Below are positions 1 to 5,729 of a stretch of 7,640 nt of DNA, piece after piece. The position numbers and the translations under genes are program-made. This stretch comes from Pseudomonadota bacterium. GTDB taxonomy: Bacteria > Bdellovibrionota_C > UBA2361 > OMIW01. The notes below the pieces were generated by a model that had not been told where the DNA came from, did not search any database, and was given only the letters and a program-made list of their open reading frames with translations. The stretch is taken from contig OMIW01000026.1 in assembly GCA_900299205.1 (NCBI GenBank), positions 1 to 7,640 of the forward strand, given 5' to 3'. How positions within the stretch are numbered: the stretch's first letter is position 1; each line of letters opens with the position of its first letter.

Positions 1-10
1 CAAGCGAGAG

Positions 11-2251
11 TTACCCCTTCGCGAACCGAGCCATCTTCTGATGAGTGCCGGGGTTCTTCACCAGCTCCACGAATACCTGACGCTCGAGAGCGTACAGATA
101 CTGCGGAGACACCACTGCTGCATCGGAGAGATCTCCTCCCGTAATCGCCCACGCGAGCCGACGTGCCAGATAGGCATCGTACTCGGTGATTTGACCACCG
201 GCGAGGAATCCTTCGATACCGACCTCAAGGACGGCTCGTCCATTTGCCCCGGGGACGAGGAATGGAGCACGGGGGGCTCGAGGGATATAGTTCCCTTCGG
301 CGAACTCCAAGACAGCTGCCTTTGAAGCTTCGAGAACATTGCCCGGCCGCATCTCAATCCGCGATGACGGCGAGAAGAATCCCGCATCGAGAGCCTGATG
401 AGCACTCGTCGTCACCTGACCCATCGCAATCCGCAAGAACGCATCACGAAGGAAGGGCGTCACTTTGCCCGCGTCGGCAACAGTGGTTGCTCCCGCTTGT
501 TGCGCGGCCCTCTGAGCAAAATGAGTCGTGCCACATCCTGCTGGGATTACACCCACCCCCATCTCGACAAGCCCGACATACGAGTCAGGTGCCGCAATGA
601 CCATGGGTGCTGCCATCAGCAATTCGGCACCTCCCCCAAGAGCTTTACCCGAAAGAGCCGCTACCACCGGCTTTTCGAACGAGTACAGCCGGTCGAAAAC
701 CGTCTGCAGCCGGTCGAGGACACCGTTGATACCGTTGAAATCTCCCGCTCGAATCGCTCCACCGATCTGCTTCAGGTTCGCACCTGCACAGAAGGTGTCA
801 CCTTCACCATCGCCGATCACGAGTCCAACATACTTGTCTGACATCGCCTGATCGAGCGCCCGATGGAGGCCGTCGATAACGTCCGAGGAGAGCGTCCTTC
901 CGGTTCCCGTCAGCAGAAACTGGAGCACGCCGTTACCGAGGTAACGGGTCGCAGAATCTGGACCCAGGGGATTCGGCGGCATGAGATTGGACCCACTTCG
1001 ACGGATCGGAATCGCAACGCTTGTTGATGTGGAGACCCACTGGGGCAGAGAGAGCCCATGGTCTCTCATTAGACCAGCGATCTTATTGAAACCGAGCCGA
1101 TTCCAGAGCTCGAAAGGACCCACCTCCCAGGCAAACCCTGCGCGAAGCGCACGGTCAATGTCGCCGGGAGTATCCGCCACCTCACCCACACGCCAGGCGC
1201 AATAGTTGAGAAAGCGGAGATAAAAGTCCGTAACGAACCCACCAACCCTATCGGTCCGCTCCATAAGGGCAGCGATGCGGTCAGCTGGATGTGGTGTCGA
1301 TTTAACCGAGGGCAGCTCTCCAAGATTATCCGCGGTCAGCGGTAGATAGCCACCGCTCGACGGATCGAAGGAAAGAATGACCCGTTTCTGCCGATCTTTG
1401 AACGAGAAGGCACCGTTCTGAGCAACCAACGCATCAAGAAACGCCGGTGGCTGAAACACATCCCGTTCGCGATCATCGGTAAGATTCGCGTAGAGGTACT
1501 TCGTCAGGTTGAGCATTGTCGGCAAACCGACAACATCAGCCGTTCGGAACGTACCGGATTTGGGACGCCCCACGAGCGGACCGGTCAGCACCTCAAGCTC
1601 AGGAATGGAGAACTCCCCCCGAGCAAGCGCCTGCATGACAAGCATCATCGCGTAGGCTCCCACGCGATTTCCCGCAAATCCCGGGCGATCCTTCGCCCTC
1701 ACGACCTCTTTCCCCAATCGATCGCGGAAGAAGTCCGCAATCTCGGTTCGCTCCTCGCCCGACACATGATCGGTGAAGATGAGCTCAAGGAGAGGTAGCC
1801 GGGTGGGATTGAAGAAATGAATACCACCAATGAAATGAGGCTTCATTGAGTCAGGCATCACCTCCTCAAGGCTCGCCATAAGAATGCCACTCGTGTTGGT
1901 GGCAACCTTGGTCTGAGGGCCGAGGAAAGGCGCGATCATTTCGAGGACCGAGGCTTTCACATCCAGCCTCTCGAGAACCACCTCAATAACAAGGTCGGCT
2001 TGAGAAATAGCCGCAAGATCATCGCGATAATTGCCACACCGCACGCGAGCGAGGTCTCCCGTACGGTAGAAGGATGGCCACGAGGCCTTGCGACACTGAG
2101 CCAAACCCTTCTCCGAACGCTCGTTCGGAGAGGATTCGCCCAGCAGATCCAGGAGCGATACGTTGCAACCTGCCGATGCAAACGCAGCGGCGATCTGGGC
2201 GCCCATGATTCCGGCACCAAGGATGACGACGGTCTTGGGATTGAATGACAT
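11..2251 (-). CDS. fadN: FadN-type 3-hydroxyacyl-CoA dehydrogenase / enoyl-CoA hydratase
   Basis: Fatty-acid beta-oxidation fusion enzyme of 746 aa. It should hydrate trans-2-enoyl-CoA and oxidise the L-3-hydroxyacyl-CoA to 3-ketoacyl-CoA with NAD+, in the cytoplasm. Seen: a Rossmann loop GAGIMG (residues 12-17), NTSGI (119-123), catalytic-His motif HFFNP (145-149), PGFAGNR (190-196) and a second dehydrogenase C-terminal block GFAWEVGPFELWN (372-384). The crotonase domain follows, with oxyanion loop CAGANL (488-493) and both catalytic glutamates, Glu543 in GGGAELL and Glu563 in GLVEMGVG. The dehydrogenase-then-hydratase order and the tail (TGGDLSD, then YLYALERQVF) match Bacillus FadN rather than E. 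coli FadB. It is somewhat shorter than FadN (about 790 aa) and lacks the usual GKPLRN-like end. ATG 2251 is chosen over the adjacent GTG 2254 because GGGAGG lies 5 nt upstream. No thiolase or acyl-CoA dehydrogenase gene is adjacent in the window. Function is well supported; substrate chain length is unknown. Confidence 0.93.
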   Translation of the reverse strand: MSFNPKTVVILGAGIMGAQIAAAFASAGCNVSLLDLLGESSPNERSEKGLAQCRKASWPSFYRTGDLARVRCGNYRDDLAAISQADLVIEVVLERLDVKASVLEMIAPFLGPQTKVATNTSGILMASLEEVMPDSMKPHFIGGIHFFNPTRLPLLELIFTDHVSGEERTEIADFFRDRLGKEVVRAKDRPGFAGNRVGAYAMMLVMQALARGEFSIPELEVLTGPLVGRPKSGTFRTADVVGLPTMLNLTKYLYANLTDDRERDVFQPPAFLDALVAQNGAFSFKDRQKRVILSFDPSSGGYLPLTADNLGELPSVKSTPHPADRIAALMERTDRVGGFVTDFYLRFLNYCAWRVGEVADTPGDIDRALRAGFAWEVGPFELWNRLGFNKIAGLMRDHGLSLPQWVSTSTSVAIPIRRSGSNLMPPNPLGPDSATRYLGNGVLQFLLTGTGRTLSSDVIDGLHRALDQAMSDKYVGLVIGDGEGDTFCAGANLKQIGGAIRAGDFNGINGVLDRLQTVFDRLYSFEKPVVAALSGKALGGGAELLMAAPMVIAAPDSYVGLVEMGVGVIPAGCGTTHFAQRAAQQAGATTVADAGKVTPFLRDAFLRIAMGQVTTSAHQALDAGFFSPSSRIEMRPGNVLEASKAAVLEFAEGNYIPRAPRAPFLVPGANGRAVLEVGIEGFLAGGQITEYDAYLARRLAWAITGGDLSDAAVVSPQYLYALERQVFVELVKNPGTHQKMARFAKG

Positions 2252-2256
2252 CACAA

Positions 2257-2262
2257 CCTCCC
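2257..2262 (-). promoter_or_regulatory. Shine-Dalgarno of the FadN-like gene
   Basis: The minus strand reads GGGAGG, then TTGTG, then ATG. The 5-nt spacing favours ATG 2251 over GTG 2254, which would leave only 2 nt. One base upstream of this site the 3' arm of a long stem-loop ends (2264), so access to the site could be affected by that structure. Confidence 0.75.
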
Positions 2263-2263
2263 A

Positions 2264-2319
2264 GTTGTTTCCTCATCCTCCGCGCGGCACTATCACCACG
2301 CGACTGATGAGGAAACAAC
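2264..2319 (-). promoter_or_regulatory. 56-nt leader stem-loop abutting the fadN ribosome binding site
   Basis: A perfect 14-base inverted repeat (2264-2277 with 2306-2319; plus-strand left arm GTTGTTTCCTCATC) encloses a symmetrical 3x3 internal loop (2278-2280 / 2303-2305). Inside it is a second stem of 7 pairs (2281-2287 with 2296-2302, one G-U pair on the minus strand) closed by an 8-nt loop. In the minus-strand RNA the 3' arm ends one base before the Shine-Dalgarno. There is no T-run after it on either strand, so it is not an intrinsic terminator. It could be an RNA control element or, as DNA, a two-half-site operator. No known riboswitch class is recognised. Confidence 0.6.
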
Positions 2320-2341
2320 CGGGTAAAACCTACAAAACCCG
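2320..2341 (-). repeat. Short inverted repeat with tandem AAAACC in the fadN leader
   Basis: CGGGT (2320-2324) and ACCCG (2337-2341) can pair around a 12-base loop. Two copies of AAAACC lie here, 9 bases apart (2325-2330 and 2334-2339). A further CGGGTA/TACCCG pairing is possible between 2320-2325 and 2365-2370. The repeats are short and may be chance, but they fall directly between the proposed transcription start and the large stem-loop. Confidence 0.3.
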
Positions 2342-2359
2342 TTGATTAATTTTATCAAC
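2341..2359. promoter_or_regulatory. Candidate operator palindrome near the fadN transcription start
   Basis: GTTGAT (2341-2346) and ATCAAC (2354-2359) are perfect inverted half-sites separated by 7 A/T bases. The site lies just downstream of the proposed -10 element of the FadN-like gene, covering about +4 to +22. That is a typical position for a repressor of the TetR or GntR type. The sequence does not match the E. coli FadR or Bacillus FadR consensus as I remember them, so the regulator is unknown. Confidence 0.4.
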
Positions 2360-2369
2360 TCTTCTACCC

Positions 2370-2398
2370 GATATAAAATGTGGGGCCGAGACTAGCAA
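2370..2398 (-). promoter_or_regulatory. Likely sigma70-type promoter of the FadN-like gene
   Basis: On the minus strand TTGCTA (-35, 2398-2393) and TATATC (-10, 2375-2370) are separated by exactly 17 bases. Each matches the consensus at 4 of 6 positions. Transcription would start near 2363, giving a leader of about 110 nt that holds the inverted repeats at 2341-2359, 2320-2341 and 2264-2319. The terminator of the next gene upstream (2581-2621) means that this gene needs its own promoter, which supports the call. Confidence 0.45.
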
Positions 2399-2542
2399 AG
2401 GCAGGTGGCCCGTTGCAAGCTGAAGAAGATGGGAGAATTAGCCGATTGGGGGATATATAGAACAATTCTTCCAGCGGACAGGAGATATCCTTCGTAAGCT
2501 CACCTCACACAGAGGATGCATCAGGAAAACGGTAAGAGGATC
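2399..2542. other. Intergenic stretch with no recognised feature
   Basis: This part of the 412-base gap between the FadN-like and hydrolase genes holds no convincing reading frame on either strand, no RNA gene and no strong inverted repeat. The only in-frame ATG start noticed, at 2516 on the plus strand, gives a 16-codon frame with no Shine-Dalgarno at proper spacing. Confidence 0.5.
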
Positions 2543-2587
2543 GGGAGAAGAAAAGGAGAGGGATAAGGAGAAGGAAAAGGAAAAAGG
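2543..2587 (+). repeat. Polypurine tract
   Basis: Forty-four of 45 plus-strand bases are A or G; the single exception is a T at 2564. The pattern is loosely iterated GGAGAAGGAAAAGG-like units. On the minus strand the tract is C/T-rich and begins inside the T-rich tail of the hydrolase terminator. It may be a low-complexity tail or have a structural (triplex-prone) role; no function is assigned. Confidence 0.6.
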
Positions 2588-2621
2588 TGGAGCCTCGACA
2601 TATCATGCCGGGACTCCACCT
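2579..2621 (-). terminator. Intrinsic terminator of the alpha/beta hydrolase gene
   Basis: On the minus strand a perfect 8-bp outer stem, AGGTGGAG with CTCCACCT (2614-2621 with 2585-2592), is followed by partly paired inner segments. The T-rich run TTTTT-CC-TTTT comes directly after the stem (from 2585 downward). It starts 43 bases past the hydrolase stop codon. It should separate hydrolase transcription from the downstream FadN-like gene. Confidence 0.75.
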
Positions 2622-2663
2622 GAACCGATAAGAAAACCGAGAGCGTGCATCCCGAGACATCTC

Positions 2664-3353
2664 CTACCCCTGGGCTTCACGGGCCTGAATCGCTTCGAAT
2701 ACCGCCTGAAAGCAGGCGGGATGGGCGATGAGCCGATTGTGACCGATCACGGGAACCAGTCGGTTGGTACCGACGGGGAGCCTGCCATTGGTCGCCGGAA
2801 CGATGAGATGATCGAAAGGCGTCCACAACTGGGTGAACGTGGTCATTCCATCAGCCCGGACACACTCCTCAAGAGAACCGTGAAGGGAGCGAATCTGACC
2901 ACTCGTCGGTCGCATGTCCCTCACTCCCGGTGCCTGTTTCAGGTAGGCCATCACGGTACCCGCATGAGGCGAGGCGATCGAGATGACAGACTTGGTGAAC
3001 GATGCACCACCCCGCTGTTGGTAGGCGATCCGCGAGACCAGACCACCCATGCTGAATCCAACCAAGTGCACCCGAACCGAGGATGGTAGCGGGGCTTCTT
3101 CATCAAGGCGGAAATTGGCGTCCCGCGACCTCTCCTCTTCGATCCGGCCCAATACAAGCTGTCGAAGGGAGGACACCACCTGGTCAGCAAGGGTAACAAG
3201 GCTGCTTCGGCCATCGGCAGGGTACAGATCGATTCCATGAACCGATACGTCGCTTTCAAAGCGCGAGGCAAGGAACTCCGCTAACGGCCGCATCTGATGA
3301 TGGTCGTGGTTAAACCCATGAACCACCAAAATAGATGTTCGTGAACCTTCCAT
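2664..3353 (-). CDS. Alpha/beta hydrolase, lipase/esterase type
   Basis: A 229-aa protein with the layout of small lipase-like alpha/beta hydrolases that cleave carboxylic esters. Seen: the oxyanion-strand motif LVVHGFN (9-15), nucleophile elbow GFSMGG with Ser101, the segment SIASPHAGT (125-133) typical of lipase/PGAP1-like members, likely acid Asp181 in PFDHLIVP, and likely His205 in VIGHNRLIAHP. All three catalytic positions are present and in the expected order. There is no signal peptide or membrane segment, so it should act in the cytoplasm; the substrate is unknown. An in-frame TTG lies at 3362, but ATG 3353 is preferred. Neither has a clear Shine-Dalgarno, and the predicted promoter leaves a leader of only about 17 nt. 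The gene is divergent from the acyl-CoA ligase-like gene and ends in its own terminator. Confidence 0.88.
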   Translation of the reverse strand: MEGSRTSILVVHGFNHDHHQMRPLAEFLASRFESDVSVHGIDLYPADGRSSLVTLADQVVSSLRQLVLGRIEEERSRDANFRLDEEAPLPSSVRVHLVGFSMGGLVSRIAYQQRGGASFTKSVISIASPHAGTVMAYLKQAPGVRDMRPTSGQIRSLHGSLEECVRADGMTTFTQLWTPFDHLIVPATNGRLPVGTNRLVPVIGHNRLIAHPACFQAVFEAIQAREAQG

Positions 3354-3374
3354 AACAACCAACGCGAACGGCGA

Positions 3375-3395
3375 CGAGTATACTCATACGACTCG
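3375..3395. promoter_or_regulatory. Nested palindromes in the divergent promoter region
   Basis: GAGTATACTC (3376-3385) is a perfect 10-base palindrome that contains the proposed -10 element of the hydrolase. It is overlapped by a wider inverted repeat, CGAGT (3375-3379) with ACTCG (3391-3395). A separate 8-base palindrome AACCGGTT sits at 3499-3506, near the ligase-like gene. A protein bound at 3375-3395 would block the hydrolase promoter. Confidence 0.35.
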
Positions 3396-3406
3396 TGTGC
3401 AGTCCA
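3377..3406 (-). promoter_or_regulatory. Likely promoter of the alpha/beta hydrolase
   Basis: The minus strand has TGGACT (3406-3401, 4 of 6 to the -35 consensus), an 18-base spacer, then TATACT (3382-3377, 5 of 6 to the -10 consensus). The start would fall near 3370, only about 17 bases before ATG 3353. That agrees with the lack of a recognisable Shine-Dalgarno. Confidence 0.45.
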
Positions 3407-3468
3407 CCTCTCGCCCAACCCACGCAGCTGTGACCACTACATCCAAACACCTTCTCAATAGCCTCTCT

Positions 3469-3498
3469 TTGCACCGGCGATACGACTGTGCTAAGGCT
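3469..3498 (+). promoter_or_regulatory. Possible promoter of the ligase-like gene
   Basis: TTGCAC (3469-3474) is a fair -35 element. The sequence 17-18 bases downstream, TAAGGCT (3492-3498), is a poor -10 element. The start would lie near 3505, by the AACCGGTT palindrome. No better pair was found in the 173-base divergent region, so this is tentative. Confidence 0.22.
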
Positions 3499-3511
3499 AA
3501 CCGGTTCCATC

Positions 3512-3516
3512 GAAGG
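3512..3516 (+). promoter_or_regulatory. Shine-Dalgarno of the ligase-like gene
   Basis: GAAGG followed by a 10-base T-rich spacer precedes ATG 3527. It decides that start over an in-frame GTG at 3488, which has no such site and would add 13 unremarkable residues. Confidence 0.55.
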
Positions 3517-3526
3517 TTTTTTCACT

Positions 3527-5653
3527 ATGACAGACACACCAACGCCGCAAACTCTAGCGGCTGCGCTCGTACGAGCAGTGTCAACCTATCGCGATCTTCC
3601 GTGCATTACCGCGCTTGCTCACCGCAAGGCCGCATCACGAAGTGATCGGTTTGAGAGCTACACCTTTGGCGAATGTGGCGCCGCCATGTATCGGCTCGCG
3701 CACTATTTCCGAGCGTGTGGTCTTCAGCCGGGTGATCGGGTGATGGTCCTCGCGGGCAATTGCCCGCAGACCGTTTGGGCTCACGCCGCAGCAGCTCTTG
3801 CTCGGGTAGCCATCGTCGCTCCCTACATGGGTGAGACGGCTCATGAGATCCACCACCAGCTCCTTGAGAGCGCTCCCCGACTCCTGATCGTGGAGAATTA
3901 TCGACTTCTCGAGAAATGTGGCGATCTCGCTAACAGCCATCTCATCGGTGTGCTCACTATGAGGCCGATTCCAGCCAAGGCACGGTTTCACGGCCCTCCG
4001 GTGTTGGAGATTGACCAGGTCCTCACATCGGATCGGTATTCCTCGAATGAGCCCAACTGGCTCGCCGAGATAGAACCATCCGACGATGCGCTGATCCTGT
4101 TCACGGCGACAAAGCACGGCTACACCCGCGGGGTTGTTCACACTCAGGCGAGTGTTCTAGCAGACATCAATCTGCTTCAGGGACGTCGGCTCGCCCGCCC
4201 AGGCCTGCAAGCTGCGTGTATTCTCCCGTTTGGGCACATGTACCCCATCTACTTGATGTGGCTCTTCATGACCTCAGGGATGAACACCACTTTGCCGAGC
4301 GTCCCAGGAGAACATCCGAAGATCGACGTGGGTGGCATGGTCCAATGTCTGAAAGAGGGTGATGCCACCGTCGTTCCGCTTGTGCCGTACTTCCTCGACC
4401 TGATGAGAGAGGAGGTTGAAAAACGGTATGTGGAACCGGTCGCTTTGCTCCTCGGCCTTGTTCGCAAACCGAACCTTGCGTATGCGTGTCCGATTCGGGT
4501 CCCCTATCGAGTATCTCTCGGGATGCCTCGATGGAACTTTATCGGATTCCTCCAGTTCCGGTCGATCGCGATGGCACGAGAGCGGAAGTCGACTCCCGAT
4601 TCGCTTCGAGAGATCGCACAGGCGTTCTCATCCTTTGTGGCAAATCTTGCAACGACGGTATCCGTCGCCGCAGCGGTCGAATGTCACGAGGCGATCCGCG
4701 AAATCACCGGTGGCACCTACCCTCCCGAGGTATGCGCCATCGAGTATCGCAGCGGCCGACCCCTCATTGTCCACTGGCTCTGGCGATACCTTCTCGCTCC
4801 GATAATCTACCTCCTTACGGGAGAGATTCGGCGGCAGATTCGGCGAGCCTGCTTCGGCAATGGGTGCACCGATCTGATCGTTGGTGGAAGCCGACTATTT
4901 TTCCGAACTCAACAGTTCTGGGAAGCACTCGGCATTCGGGTGTCTGAGGGGTACGGATTCACTCAGGGAGGCATCACCCACCTCGAGCGGTGGCGTCCGT
5001 TTGAACGACACCCCGAGGTTGTAGGGCCACCACTTGGCGAGGCGATCCAGCAGCGGATAGACCCCGATACCGGCGAGCTCTTGCTCTCTTCACCCACCCT
5101 CTTCTCGAGATACCTCACGGGGGATCCCGAGGACGATGAGTTTGTGACGATTGATGGGCGAATCTGGTATCGGACAACTGACACCGTTCAGCTGGTCGAT
5201 ACCGACGGAACTATCCGGATCTCCGGTAACGTAAGTCGGATGTACAACTCGCTTGGCGGAGAAAAGGTATATCCCTTTGCAACCGCAGAGCCAGCGCTTG
5301 ATGCGTGTCCATATGTGAATCGATCTCTCGTGTGGGGGGCTGGTCAGCCGTTCAACGTCGCGATCATTCACCCGGATATCACCCGACTCGAGCCACTGGC
5401 CGTTGAGCGAGGGATGTCAGCGCAAGAGCTGAGTCGCTCGGAAGAGTTCATTCGGATCGTGATGGAGTACATCTCCAGTCACGTCAATCCGCTTGTACCA
5501 CTCCCTGCGCGCATTCGCTCGGTCATAGTCTCACATACTGAATTTAGTGAAGCCGCGGGCTTCCTTAACTCAGATGGCTCACTCAACACCCTCGCGGTGC
5601 TGGTAGCCCATGGTCCTGACCTCGCTCAGCTCTACAGGCGACAACTCCTGTAA
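3527..5653 (+). CDS. Long-chain acyl-CoA synthetase-like protein with degenerate active-site motifs
   Basis: A 708-aa member of the ANL (adenylate-forming) superfamily, most like long-chain acyl-CoA synthetases in length and in the region ALGIRVSEGYGFTQ (467-480). Intact members join fatty acids to CoA through an acyl-AMP. The motifs are recognisable but eroded. The P-loop (A3, usually TSGTTG..PKG) reads TATKHGYTRG (193-202). A5 ends YGFTQ instead of YGxTE. A7 is WYRTTD (547-552) instead of xxTGD, with Asp552 kept. A8 has GN (567-568) in place of GR, while GGEKVYP (577-583) is kept. At the C-terminus, where TLK.KR-type sequence with the catalytic lysine is expected, it reads GSLNTLAVLVAHGP (684-697), with Ala690 at the apparent lysine position. 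The frame is long and uninterrupted, so it is not an obvious pseudogene. A hydrophobic stretch (about 416-431) may touch the membrane. It could be a divergent enzyme, an acyl-binding pseudoenzyme or an AMP ligase with altered chemistry. Family assignment is sure; activity is doubtful. Confidence 0.85.
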   Translation: MTDTPTPQTLAAALVRAVSTYRDLPCITALAHRKAASRSDRFESYTFGECGAAMYRLAHYFRACGLQPGDRVMVLAGNCPQTVWAHAAAALARVAIVAPYMGETAHEIHHQLLESAPRLLIVENYRLLEKCGDLANSHLIGVLTMRPIPAKARFHGPPVLEIDQVLTSDRYSSNEPNWLAEIEPSDDALILFTATKHGYTRGVVHTQASVLADINLLQGRRLARPGLQAACILPFGHMYPIYLMWLFMTSGMNTTLPSVPGEHPKIDVGGMVQCLKEGDATVVPLVPYFLDLMREEVEKRYVEPVALLLGLVRKPNLAYACPIRVPYRVSLGMPRWNFIGFLQFRSIAMARERKSTPDSLREIAQAFSSFVANLATTVSVAAAVECHEAIREITGGTYPPEVCAIEYRSGRPLIVHWLWRYLLAPIIYLLTGEIRRQIRRACFGNGCTDLIVGGSRLFFRTQQFWEALGIRVSEGYGFTQGGITHLERWRPFERHPEVVGPPLGEAIQQRIDPDTGELLLSSPTLFSRYLTGDPEDDEFVTIDGRIWYRTTDTVQLVDTDGTIRISGNVSRMYNSLGGEKVYPFATAEPALDACPYVNRSLVWGAGQPFNVAIIHPDITRLEPLAVERGMSAQELSRSEEFIRIVMEYISSHVNPLVPLPARIRSVIVSHTEFSEAAGFLNSDGSLNTLAVLVAHGPDLAQLYRRQLL

Positions 5654-5697
5654 ACGAACTGCACCGATTCACCATGAAAGAAGGTTTCGTCCTTTAG

Positions 5698-5729
5698 GGG
5701 AAGGTGGCCACTATCACCTTCCCTTTTTT
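5698..5729 (+). terminator. Intrinsic terminator of the ligase-like gene
   Basis: GGGAAGGTG (5698-5706) and CACCTTCCC (5715-5723) form a perfect 9-bp stem with an 8-base loop, followed at once by TTTTTT (5724-5729). It lies 44 bases after the stop codon at 5653. On the minus strand the same hairpin has no T-run downstream, so it should terminate mainly plus-strand transcription. The T-run overlaps the stop codon of the convergent gene (5728-5730). Confidence 0.9.

Noticed and set aside
2264-2319. Intrinsic terminator reading of the fadN leader stem-loop
   Set aside because: No T-run follows the hairpin on either strand. The next bases on the minus strand are the Shine-Dalgarno, so a structural or regulatory role fits better.
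2516-2566. Small plus-strand frame beginning at ATG 2516
   Set aside because: It has only 16 codons and runs into the purine tract, giving a Lys/Arg/Gly-rich peptide; not credible as a gene.
2252-2663. tRNA, small RNA or attachment site in the intergenic gap
   Set aside because: No cloverleaf, no tRNA-like 3' end, no direct repeats resembling att sites and no mobile-element genes nearby were seen.
3354-3362. TTG start at 3362 for the hydrolase
   Set aside because: It is a rare start without a Shine-Dalgarno and adds only three residues before an ATG; kept as an alternative only.
3488-3526. GTG start at 3488 for the ligase-like gene
   Set aside because: There is no Shine-Dalgarno there, whereas ATG 3527 has GAAGG upstream. 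The 13 extra residues show no family similarity.
3635-4141. Antisense 168-aa open frame over the ligase-like gene
   Set aside because: It lies wholly inside a well-supported gene and shows no recognised domain or hydrophobic pattern.
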